Shown here: piece after piece, positions 8,041 to 15,761 of the stretch
Layout of the letters: each line of letters starts with the position of its first letter
How positions within the stretch are numbered: the stretch's first letter is position 1
Notes under the pieces: generated by a model
Databases searched by the model: none
What the model saw: only the letters and a program-made list of their open reading frames with translations
Told to the model about the DNA's origin: nothing
Made by a program: the position numbers and the translations under genes
Assembly (NCBI GenBank): GCA_945865375.1
Contig: CAMBEJ010000052.1
Coordinates: 1-33,334, forward strand
DNA: 33,334 nucleotides
DNA from: Akkermansia muciniphila
Lineage (GTDB): Bacteria; Verrucomicrobiota; Verrucomicrobiia; Limisphaerales; F1-80-MAGS106
Reading direction: 5' to 3'

Positions 8041-9507
8041 ATGAGAGCACCCGAAACTGCGATGGATGAAAGGCTGCAATTTCTCACCCGTCGGCATTTT
8101 TTCAGCCGCTGCGGCATGGGCCTTGGGGGCATCGCCCTCTCGTCGCTGATGGATGGCGGGAGCCGTTGCCAGGCAGCGGCTTCGGCATCGACCGGTCCCT
8201 TTGTCCCTAAGCCCGCTCACCACCCGGCTCGCGCGAAGAACGTCATTCATCTATTCATGGCGGGCGGGCCCTCTCAGCTCGAGCTCTGGGACTACAAGCC
8301 TAAACTCATCGAACTCAACGGCCAAGCGATTCCAGATTCCTATTTGAAAGGGAAGCGCTTCGCCTTTATGGACTCGTCGTTCAAGGTACGTTCGACCCTC
8401 CTGGGAACCAGACGCAAGTTCTCGCGCCACGGCCAGTCGGGCACCTGGGTATCCGAATTATTTCCGCACATGGCGTCCCGCGTGGATGACTTGACACTGG
8501 TCAAGTCGTGCGCCACGAATCTTTTTAATCATGCTCCTGCCAAACTGTTTATGAACACTGGCAGCGGGCAGTTCGGCAGGCCGAGCATGGGCTCGTGGGT
8601 CACGTACGGCATCGGCAGCGAGTCGCGCGATTTGCCTGGCTTCGTCGTGCTGCAAAGCGGCCCGCGCGGCCCGAGGGGCGGCGCTGTGAACTGGGCGAGC
8701 GGCTTTCTCCCCACGACGTACCAGGGCGTCCCCTTGCGATCCAGCGGCGATCCCATTCTCAACTTGCGCACCCCCGACGAGATCAGTGCGACCCGCCAGC
8801 ACCGGACGATCGAAGCCGTGCGCGGCATGAATTTGGTCCGCCTTGTGGAAACGGGTGATCCCGAAATCAGCACACGCATCGCTGCTTACGAAATGGCCTA
8901 CCGGATGCAATCGAGCGCGCCTGAATTGATCGACATCTCCGGAGAGAGCCAGGCCACTCTCGCGCGCTACGGAATCGAGGAAGACAAACCTTCTTTTGCG
9001 CGCAATTGTCTGCTCGCCCGCAGGCTCGTTGAGAGGGGGGTTCGCTTTGTGCAACTCTATCACGCCAATTGGGACAGCCACGGCGGCCCTGGAGAAACCC
9101 TTGAAACGGATCTTGAGAAAGTTTGCCGAGATGTGGATCAAGGTTGCGCCGCTCTGGTGCAGGATCTCAAATCACGCGGTCTTCTCGAGGATACTTTGGT
9201 GATCTGGGGCGGTGAATTCGGGAGGACGCCCATGGGGGAAAGCCGAGAGAAGACGGGACGCAACCATCACGTCGACGCTTTCTCGATGTGGTTTGCAGGG
9301 GGTGGGGTCAAGGCGGGCACGGTTCTCGGCGAAACGGATGAGCTTGGGTTCGGCGTTGTCGCGGATCCCGCCCACGTGCATGACCTCCATGCGACGATCC
9401 TGCACCTGCTGGGTCTCGATCACAAGAAGCTCACCTTCCGGTTCCAGGGCCGGGATTTCCGTCTGACTGATGTCGAGGGCGAGTTGTTGACGAAACTTAT
9501 GGCGTGA
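8041..9507 (+). CDS. DUF1501 family protein, Tat-exported
   Basis: This 488-residue protein carries a twin-arginine signal (TRRHFFSRCGMGLGGIAL, RR at 17-18), indicating export of a folded, perhaps cofactor-bearing enzyme. The DUF1501 hallmarks are present: HLFMAGGPSQLELWDYKP (about 70-86), RCVRFVQLYH-like text before NWDSHGG, and WGGEFGRTPMGE (about 389-400) followed by GRNHH. The fold belongs to the alkaline phosphatase/sulfatase-like superfamily, so hydrolysis of sulfate or phosphate esters is plausible but unproven. It starts 3 bp after the PSD1 gene and is almost certainly co-transcribed. An in-frame ATG at 8062 is an alternative start that keeps the Tat signal. Confidence 0.93.
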   Translation: MRAPETAMDERLQFLTRRHFFSRCGMGLGGIALSSLMDGGSRCQAAASASTGPFVPKPAHHPARAKNVIHLFMAGGPSQLELWDYKPKLIELNGQAIPDSYLKGKRFAFMDSSFKVRSTLLGTRRKFSRHGQSGTWVSELFPHMASRVDDLTLVKSCATNLFNHAPAKLFMNTGSGQFGRPSMGSWVTYGIGSESRDLPGFVVLQSGPRGPRGGAVNWASGFLPTTYQGVPLRSSGDPILNLRTPDEISATRQHRTIEAVRGMNLVRLVETGDPEISTRIAAYEMAYRMQSSAPELIDISGESQATLARYGIEEDKPSFARNCLLARRLVERGVRFVQLYHANWDSHGGPGETLETDLEKVCRDVDQGCAALVQDLKSRGLLEDTLVIWGGEFGRTPMGESREKTGRNHHVDAFSMWFAGGGVKAGTVLGETDELGFGVVADPAHVHDLHATILHLLGLDHKKLTFRFQGRDFRLTDVEGELLTKLMA

Positions 9508-9523
9508 TACTCATCCACGAATC

Positions 9524-10969
9524 CTAGGCGAGGATCTCATGGATCACGCGGCACGGTTTCCCATCGGTCAATAATTGCTGCTGACTGTTGTAATGAAATG
9601 CTAGTTCGGCGTGGTCGAATCCGAAGAGGTGCAGGAGCGTGGCGTGGTAGTCGTTCGGGTTGACCGGATTCACAACCGCTTTGTGGCCGAACTCATCCGT
9701 CCCTCCGTAGACTGTTCCACCACGTATGCCGCCTCCGGCAAGCCATGCGCTGAATCCTTGCCCGTTGTGATCGCGCCCAGCCTTTTCCGCTGCCCCGTGG
9801 TTTTCCGTGACGGGAAGCCGCCCGATTTCTCCGCCCCAGTGGACGACAGTGGTATCGAGGAGCCCGCGCGCTTTGAGATCCATGACGAGGGCGGCGGAGG
9901 GTTGATCCGTCTTCCGACAGCAATCCGCGAGCCCTTTCCGGATGTTTTCGTGATTGTCCCAGATTTGGCCGTTGACGAAGAGCTGAACGAACCGCACGCC
10001 ACGCTCGACCAACCGCCGCGCCAGCAGACATCGGGTGCCGTATTCCTTCGTGATCGGGTCGTCGAGTCCGTAGAGTTTCTTCGTGGCCTCTGATTCGCCG
10101 GATAGATCAAGCGCTTCCTTGGCGGCCAACTGCATCCGCGCGGCGAGTTCGTAGCTTGCGATCCGGGCTTCAAGATCGTCTTCGCCAGAATGCCGAGCCA
10201 GATGTTCACGGTTCAACTTCTCCAGGTAATTGAGATTCTGCCTTTGCAGTTCACCCCGCAAAAACGAAGGCGCATCCAGATTCAGAATCCGGGGTTCCCG
10301 CGCACGCACAACCGTGCCCTGAAAAAGCGGCGGCATCCAGCCATTCGACCAATTGCGAGCCCCATCGACGGGATGGCCCCCCGGATCGGTCAAGACCACA
10401 TACGCGGGAAGATCCCGGCTCTCGTTGCCGAGCGCGTAGGTGATCCACGAACCGAGCGCCGGTCTGCCGGGCTGCGCGCGTCCCGTGTTCATGGACCAAA
10501 TCGAAGGTTCGTGCCCATTGATGTCCGTGTGCATCGAACGGATCAGGCACACGTCATCGACGATGCGGGAGAAATGCGGCAGCAGTTCCGAGACATCCAT
10601 CCCGCAGTCGCCGTGCTTGCGAAACTGCCAAGGACTGCCAAAGAGCTTCTTGCTCGCACGATCGACAAAACTAAAGGTGATTTCGCCCGGATAATCCTCG
10701 CCGCTGCGCCGGCTGAGTTCGGGTTTGGGATCGAAAAGATCCACGTGACTCGGCCCGCCGTGCATGAACAACGAGATCATCGCGCGAGCGCCACCAGAAC
10801 GGACGGCAAGCTTTGGTTTCAGGTCGAACGACTGCGGTTGGCGTGGCACGGCGGGTGGAGTCGCTAGGAGCCGGTCCTCTCTCAGCATCCAGGCGAGCGC
10901 GACGCTCCCGATGCCCAGCGCGTTTCGTTCGAGGAACTGTCGGCGCGAATGGTGCATTATAGATTTCAT
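9524..10969 (-). CDS. DUF1501 family protein, Tat-exported (second copy)
   Basis: This 481-residue paralogue of the 8041-9507 product has a Tat signal SRRQFLERNALGIGSVALAW (RR at 9-10), the motif SLFMHGGPSHVDLFDPKP, VRFVQLFVNG-x-x-WDNH, and WGGEIGRLPVTE followed by GRDHNGQGFSAW. It retains the full length and all family motifs. It starts 6 bp after the stop of the upstream PSD1 gene, so the two are an operon. It converges on the other DUF1501 gene with only 16 bp between the stops. A second ATG at 10957 is also a possible start. Confidence 0.93.
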   Translation of the reverse strand: MKSIMHHSRRQFLERNALGIGSVALAWMLREDRLLATPPAVPRQPQSFDLKPKLAVRSGGARAMISLFMHGGPSHVDLFDPKPELSRRSGEDYPGEITFSFVDRASKKLFGSPWQFRKHGDCGMDVSELLPHFSRIVDDVCLIRSMHTDINGHEPSIWSMNTGRAQPGRPALGSWITYALGNESRDLPAYVVLTDPGGHPVDGARNWSNGWMPPLFQGTVVRAREPRILNLDAPSFLRGELQRQNLNYLEKLNREHLARHSGEDDLEARIASYELAARMQLAAKEALDLSGESEATKKLYGLDDPITKEYGTRCLLARRLVERGVRFVQLFVNGQIWDNHENIRKGLADCCRKTDQPSAALVMDLKARGLLDTTVVHWGGEIGRLPVTENHGAAEKAGRDHNGQGFSAWLAGGGIRGGTVYGGTDEFGHKAVVNPVNPNDYHATLLHLFGFDHAELAFHYNSQQQLLTDGKPCRVIHEILA

Positions 10970-10975
10970 GCGGCG

Positions 10976-13729
10976 TTAATCCAGGTACAGGAATTCATTC
11001 GAACTGAGCAATGTCTGACAAAAACTCCGCATCGCCTGCTCCTCGGGCGACACTTTGACTTGAGCGTCGCCTTTCTCGGGCGAAGCCGGCTTGGCCCTTG
11101 GCTGGGAGTTGATGTGTCCGGTCTGCCCCTCCAAAAACTCGAGCGCGGATCGAAACTCCTCCCGTGATGGCGCTCGGCCAAAAGCAAGGCACCACGCCCT
11201 CTGGACCTGCGACTCCCGAAACGGGCCCGCATCCCGGCGGAGTCGGTCCGCGAAAAGCCGCGCCTGCTGGAGCGTGAAATCGCTGTTCATCAGCATCAGG
11301 GATTGAGGGGCGACGGTGGAACTCGTTCGCCGCTCGCAATTCACTTCCATCACCGGAGCATCGAATGCGTTTAAGAACGCCAGCGGGCGGCTCCGTCGCA
11401 CCTCGATGTAAACACTGCGACGGAATTCCTCGGTGCCCATCGGGACATCCACTGGCATTTTGTTGTCGCCTTCCTTCTTGTCAACACCCACCACGATCTG
11501 TCCCAACGCATCCTCGCGCACTGGGACAGGTGGCCCGAACATCCGGTCGCTCAGCGCGCCGGTCGCGGCGAGGATCGAATCGCGAATGGCTTCGGCGTCC
11601 AGTCGCTGCACAGGCTTGCGCCAATACAGACGATTTTCGGGATCAACCTGATCCATCGCCGCCTGACGCCCGGAGGATTGCCGGTAAGCGGTCGAAGTCA
11701 TGATGAGGAGGTGCAATCGCTTCAAGCTCCAGCCCAGGCCAGGGTTGTTCGGATCGTCACTCGCCGGAGCAACAAACATCGAACCGAGCCATTCCAGCAG
11801 CTCTGGATGGGAGGGCCGTTCGCCCTGGAGGCCGAAATCCGCCGGCGTTCCGACGAGGCCGCGCCCGAAGTGATGCATCCAAACACGGTTCACAATCACC
11901 CGCGCCAAGAGCGGATTGCTCGCGCTCGTGACCCATTTCCCAAAGGCGAGCCGACGTCGCGATGTCGGAGGCGATTCCAACGGTAACGACAGATCAGGTG
12001 GATGCCCGATCGGACTCAGCGCGGACAGTGTGCCGGGAGAAATCGCCTCCTTGGGTTGCTTGGGATCGCCTCGATGGAATCGATACGTGACCGGTGCCAG
12101 GCCGACAGGTTCCGTGAGCACGCTTAGAAAATCCTCCACCGGTTTGCGGGCGCGGACTTCTGTGATTTTTGCATCCATCGCCTTGAGCTCATCTGCCGCT
12201 TTCTGATTGTATTGGTAGAGCACGCCAGCGTTTATGTTTGCGCTGGGATTATCGGCCAGCAGTTTCTTTTGGTCTGAAGTCCGCTTATCGGGCGGTGTCT
12301 TGAAAGCCGACCACAATCCGTCGCGGAGCGCGGGATCGAACTTCTCGAGATGCTGCTTGAGGGCGGCGTCAATGAACTCGGTTTGCTTCGCTTCCTTCTC
12401 TCTGGCGAGCTTGGATGCCTCTTCCTCAACGGACGCCGCCTTCGCTCTATCGGCGCTGGTGTAGAGCGATGTCAGGCGCTCGGAGGGTCTGCGCCAGTTT
12501 TTCCAATCGTAGGCAGGTTCGAACACCGCCCGGAGTCGATAGTAATCGACGTGAGGAATCGGATCATAACGATGGTCATGGCACTGGGCGCAACCCACGG
12601 ACAAGCCGAGCAACGAGGTCGAAACGATCTTGATCGCATCCGCAACAACTTGGTTTCGTGCCGTGTCCTGGTCCACTCCGCCGCTGGAGGTGCCATCGGC
12701 GGGCATGCGCAAGAAACCCGTCGCAATGAGCCATTCGCGGGCTACCGGGTCCTGCGCCGCCGTCTCCAGATCGCGATGCCTGGACAACGCAAGTTCGTCC
12801 CCCGCCAGTTGCTCTATGACGAACCTGTCAAACGGCAAATCCTGGTTCATGGCACGGATGACGTAGTCGCGAAACTTGTAGGCGTACGGTCGCGGAGTGT
12901 CGTCGTTCGTGTAGCCATCCGAATCGGCGTAACCCGCGATATCGAGCCAGTGCCGCGACCATCGCTCCCCGTAACGGGGGGATTGCAACAGACGTTCGAG
13001 GAGCTGTGGGTAAGCGTCGGGAGCGGTGTTCAGGGCATACGCCTCGTAATCAGAGGGTGTTGGCGGCAATCCCCAGAGGCCGAGGAAAGCCCGGCGCACC
13101 TGGGTCAAAGCCGATGCATCCGCTGAAAACACGAGACCCTTTGTGGCTTGGCTGGCCGCCAGAAAAGCGTCAATGGGATTCCGGATGCGTGGGTCGCGCA
13201 GCGTGGGCACCGCAGGCCGTCGCAAGGGCTGGAAAGCCCAATGAGCACGTTCCTCGGCTGTGATCTGCATTCCTTCCGCAAGAGTCTCAGGCTCATCCTT
13301 TGCGGTGTTCGCCCCGGTTGCTATCCACTGTTTCAGGACGTCAATCTCTCTTGCGGAAGGCTTGCGGTCCCGCTTGGGCATCTTGCCAGAGCTGACCATC
13401 TCATAAATGCGGCTCGCCTCGGGTTGGCCCGCAACCAGCGCCGGCCCCGATTCACCTCCTCGCACGATGAATCGCTTCAGCCGCAGATCGAGTCCGCCGC
13501 GGAGCCGATCGCCCTCGCCGTGACAATCGAAACAGTGCGCCTTAAGGATCGGGCGGACATGCTGTTCGAACGTCAACGGAGTCTCGCTGCTTGACGCCGC
13601 AGAAGCCTCACCTCCCCTGCCCCGGGCAGCCCATGACGAAATGAATAAGAGCGTGAGCCCTAAAACTTCAAGACAACCCAACGCACGCCAGGATGAATGG
13701 CGGCGAGCATTGAGGCACAAACTGTTCAT
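10976..13729 (-). CDS. PSCyt1-PSCyt2-PSD1 domain protein (cytochrome c-like plus DUF1549/DUF1553)
   Basis: This is a 917-residue exported protein. A signal-like hydrophobic stretch (residues 17-33) is followed by the PSCyt1 domain, with a haem-binding CFDCH at 66-70 and the distal motif SGKMPKRDRKPS. DUF1549 follows, with RRAFLGLWGLPPTPSDYEAY and YGERWSRHWLDIAGYADSDG. A second cysteine motif CAQCHDH is at 380-386. DUF1553 is C-terminal (NPLLARVIVNRVWMHHFGRG, RRTSSTVAPQSLMLMNSD). A linker of about 120 residues (440-560) is rich in Lys/Glu and probably coiled. The haem motif suggests electron transfer or redox sensing, but no activity is established. The frame is open to 13837; the ATG at 13729 is chosen because it precedes the signal sequence. 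Confidence 0.92.
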   Translation of the reverse strand: MNSLCLNARRHSSWRALGCLEVLGLTLLFISSWAARGRGGEASAASSSETPLTFEQHVRPILKAHCFDCHGEGDRLRGGLDLRLKRFIVRGGESGPALVAGQPEASRIYEMVSSGKMPKRDRKPSAREIDVLKQWIATGANTAKDEPETLAEGMQITAEERAHWAFQPLRRPAVPTLRDPRIRNPIDAFLAASQATKGLVFSADASALTQVRRAFLGLWGLPPTPSDYEAYALNTAPDAYPQLLERLLQSPRYGERWSRHWLDIAGYADSDGYTNDDTPRPYAYKFRDYVIRAMNQDLPFDRFVIEQLAGDELALSRHRDLETAAQDPVAREWLIATGFLRMPADGTSSGGVDQDTARNQVVADAIKIVSTSLLGLSVGCAQCHDHRYDPIPHVDYYRLRAVFEPAYDWKNWRRPSERLTSLYTSADRAKAASVEEEASKLAREKEAKQTEFIDAALKQHLEKFDPALRDGLWSAFKTPPDKRTSDQKKLLADNPSANINAGVLYQYNQKAADELKAMDAKITEVRARKPVEDFLSVLTEPVGLAPVTYRFHRGDPKQPKEAISPGTLSALSPIGHPPDLSLPLESPPTSRRRLAFGKWVTSASNPLLARVIVNRVWMHHFGRGLVGTPADFGLQGERPSHPELLEWLGSMFVAPASDDPNNPGLGWSLKRLHLLIMTSTAYRQSSGRQAAMDQVDPENRLYWRKPVQRLDAEAIRDSILAATGALSDRMFGPPVPVREDALGQIVVGVDKKEGDNKMPVDVPMGTEEFRRSVYIEVRRSRPLAFLNAFDAPVMEVNCERRTSSTVAPQSLMLMNSDFTLQQARLFADRLRRDAGPFRESQVQRAWCLAFGRAPSREEFRSALEFLEGQTGHINSQPRAKPASPEKGDAQVKVSPEEQAMRSFCQTLLSSNEFLYLD

Positions 13730-13802
13730 GGACTTTTTATAGCACGCGCTAGAACGGAAATCGAAGAGAAAATTCCGGTGCTTTTTGAAACCCGCGGTAT
13801 CC

Positions 13803-13955
13803 CTAAGTGATCGGTTGCGCAGCAGGATCTGGGACAATCACAAGATTCCCGTTGCGCCGGTTGATCGGTTCCACGTCTGTGACGAGTTTGTTGACCACCG
13901 AAACGAGTTCGAACTCCTCCAGGCCGAGGGTGGTGCAGCAGCTACAACACGGGCG
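13803..13955 (-). pseudogene. possible short gene remnant after the pseudopilin gene
   Basis: A 50-codon open frame ends at a TAG at 13805-13803. It reads LEEFELVSVVNKLVTDVEPI then NRRNGNLVIVPDP, a sequence with natural protein composition. There is no ATG or GTG start; the frame is closed upstream by a TGA at 13958-13956. It may be the tail of a decayed gene or a misassigned small gene. No family is recognised. The rest of 13730-13981 shows nothing firm. Confidence 0.25.
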
Positions 13956-13981
13956 TCATGACAGAGAACGAGGATTGTGGA

Positions 13982-14818
13982 TCACCAAGCACCGCGATGG
14001 CCTCCGTCGCCCGTGTAGGTCCAATATTTTTCGTACATACGATTGATCCGCTTCCAGGTCACTGAACCATCCAGGTAACTCACATTGCCCCCGGCGGCAC
14101 CAGCCTGACGGGCGGTCGTGGGATCCCGAAGCGGGTATTGATAGACGAACCCATTTCGTTTGATGGGTCCGGCCCTGCCATGTGGCGCGGTAACCCAATT
14201 GTAGCCCCCTACCCCGTTGGCCGCCCAACTGTTCATGTCTGAGAACAGCACCATTCGCTCAGACTCAGCCAGAGCGTTGGTGTTCACAAGGATCGGGATG
14301 TCGGTGAGCTTGATGGCCGATTGCCACCCGGCCGCGGGCGACATGTTTCGCCCGCCGTGATAGTGGTAGCCAATGTAGAAGCCGGTGCCGGTTTGATAAC
14401 GGCCAGTGGGCTTGTCCGTGATCCCCGGCAGCGAAAGAGGATACACATTCGGGCAATCAAAAACCTTGTCGCCGTAGGTGTTGCTGATGGATTGATACAT
14501 CAAGGAGGAGATGCTCAGTAGGAAAGAATCGCCCCCATCCCGAATGCCGGTGAAAACCCTGTCGCTGTTGTCCAGAGCGTAGACATGCGTGGCGATGCCG
14601 AGTTGCCGCAGGTTGCTCGCGCAACTCGCGCGCTTGGCCTTCTCCTTCGCGGCGCTCAGCGCCGGAAGAAGCATCCCGGCCAAGATCGCAATGATGGCGA
14701 TGACAACCAGCAGTTCTATAAGGGTGAACCCATGCCGGCCTCCCTTAGACAAAACGGTCGATCGACCACCGAGGAGCGGGAATGCGGCATCCAGGCGTGA
14801 ATGTAAAGCGAATCTCAT
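13982..14818 (-). CDS. type II secretion pseudopilin-like protein (prepilin N-terminal methylation domain)
   Basis: This 278-residue protein has a class III signal: residues 28-37 read [10 protein letters not shown], with cleavage expected after Gly30 and methylation of Phe31. The hydrophobic helix [20 protein letters not shown] follows, then [17 protein letters not shown], typical of the large verrucomicrobial/planctomycete family of pseudopilin-like proteins. The C-terminal part has [25 protein letters not shown] and [12 protein letters not shown], matching the family's C-terminal H-x-G and DGSV motifs. These proteins occur in dozens of copies per genome and most are not linked to secretion genes, as here. 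The role may be structural at the envelope or in a secretion pseudopilus. Confidence 0.88.
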   Translation of the reverse strand: MRFALHSRLDAAFPLLGGRSTVLSKGGRHGFTLIELLVVIAIIAILAGMLLPALSAAKEKAKRASCASNLRQLGIATHVYALDNSDRVFTGIRDGGDSFLLSISSLMYQSISNTYGDKVFDCPNVYPLSLPGITDKPTGRYQTGTGFYIGYHYHGGRNMSPAAGWQSAIKLTDIPILVNTNALAESERMVLFSDMNSWAANGVGGYNWVTAPHGRAGPIKRNGFVYQYPLRDPTTARQAGAAGGNVSYLDGSVTWKRINRMYEKYWTYTGDGGHRGAW

Positions 14819-14838
14819 AGGACGGTGCAGAGTGCTCT

Positions 14839-14868
14839 ACATTAAGCTTCGATGCATTTTTTCATCAA
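14839..14868 (-). promoter_or_regulatory. candidate promoter for the pseudopilin gene
   Basis: On the minus strand TTGATG (14868-14863) and TAATGT (14844-14839) are 18 bp apart, 20 bp before the ATG at 14818. The area is clearly AT-rich compared with its surroundings. Confidence 0.3.
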
Positions 14869-14995
14869 TCAAAAAACTATGGAAATATTTATCCTTGAAG
14901 TCGTCGATTGAGTGGAGGTCGCGAATGCCGCAAAAGAACCTCTGAACTCAGTCAAACGACCCTGCTCAGCCTTGTTCTCGAGCACCTCCAATTCC

Positions 14996-15049
14996 CTGCT
15001 CCTGCTCCTGCTCGCAATCGTAATCGTAATCGTAATCGTAATCGTGATC
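14996..15049 (+). repeat. hexanucleotide array: CTGCTC x3 then GTAATC-type x6
   Basis: Three CTGCTC units (14996-15013) run in phase into GCAATC, four GTAATC and one GTGATC (15014-15049). The second hexamer is the same as in the array at 33025-33078. A short complementary stretch, TTACGATTACGA, is at 15094-15105. The gene-free stretch 14819-15261 holds this unit, the tail remnant after it, and nothing else that I can support. Confidence 0.85.
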
Positions 15050-15069
15050 CTCCCCTCTATTTCAAGGGT

Positions 15070-15121
15070 AACACCCGAGGATGACGAGGACTTTTACGAT
15101 TACGAAAAATGGAGGGATTGA
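15070..15121 (+). pseudogene. probable C-terminal tail remnant of an S23-type gene
   Basis: The plus-strand frame reads TPEDDEDFYDYEKWRD and ends at TGA 15119-15121. An acidic tail running into Tyr-Asp-Tyr, encoded by TACGATTAC, is what the S23 relic at 33080-33333 also shows, where the array encodes Asp-Tyr repeats. The S23 core is absent. I infer that this is a unit whose body was lost, leaving upstream array and tail. Confidence 0.35.
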
Positions 15122-15261
15122 AGGTCCTCTTCCGGATTGCGATTTCAACCCCATTTGCTGAGGTCTGAATTTGGCTCTTCAAATTCCAGGAACCGTGCCG
15201 GGTGGCCGCTGGGGGAGAGACGTCGCGATGAGGACGCCTCGCCCCACGGGCCTCCTCCGCA

Positions 15262-15759
15262 TCACTCTTGCCCGCTCTGCCAGAGAGGTCGCAAATCAGG
15301 ATCTTCCCTCGCCAGTTTTTTGAATTGCTTTGCGTTCCCAAGCTGGCAGGCCTTTCGCAGCCACTCTTTTGCCTCATCCAGCGCTCCCAACTGGCATTGG
15401 TAGCAAGCGAGATTGTAGCAAATCAAAGGATCCTCTGGAAACCGTTGCGTCGCGACCAACAGGTTGTCGCGCGCCTCACTGGTTTTTTTCAACTCATGGA
15501 GCGCGAACGAGCCGTGAACCCAGCCTGCTGGACTGTCCGGCGCGGCCTGTGTCAGCACCGCCGCCAGAGCCACGCATTTGTCCCAAGCCCTCTCTTTTGC
15601 CAAAATCTGCCACTGCAACTCGAGCACACAGGGGTGCTCGATAAATCGTGGGGATACCTGGCTTAGCTCGATTCGCGCTTCGTCCAGATTCCCAAGCTCC
15701 AGCCACCCCTGCGCCGACAGCAGATGAAAGGAGTTTGGTGGTTCTATGTTCGGTTCCAT
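15262..15759 (-). CDS. TPR repeat protein coupled to ftsZ
   Basis: This 165-residue soluble protein is made of tetratricopeptide-type helical pairs: LLSAQGWLELGNLDEARIEL, ILAKERAWDKCVALAAVLTQ, WVHGSFALHELKKTSEARDN and ICYNLACYQCQLGALDEAKE. It has no signal peptide and ends with a short acidic tail. TPR proteins act as protein-binding scaffolds. The ATG at 15759 lies 2 bp after the ftsZ stop, which suggests translational coupling; a TTG at 15765 overlapping that stop is an alternative. The location makes a link to division or to FtsZ possible, but that is inference from position. Confidence 0.8.
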   Translation of the reverse strand: MEPNIEPPNSFHLLSAQGWLELGNLDEARIELSQVSPRFIEHPCVLELQWQILAKERAWDKCVALAAVLTQAAPDSPAGWVHGSFALHELKKTSEARDNLLVATQRFPEDPLICYNLACYQCQLGALDEAKEWLRKACQLGNAKQFKKLAREDPDLRPLWQSGQE

Positions 15760-15761
15760 AG

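Noticed and set aside
13730-13760. Promoter for the PSCyt1/PSD1 gene (TATAAA at 13736-13741)
   Set aside because: The TATAAA lies only 6 bp from the ATG and no matching -35 box is found at the proper distance.
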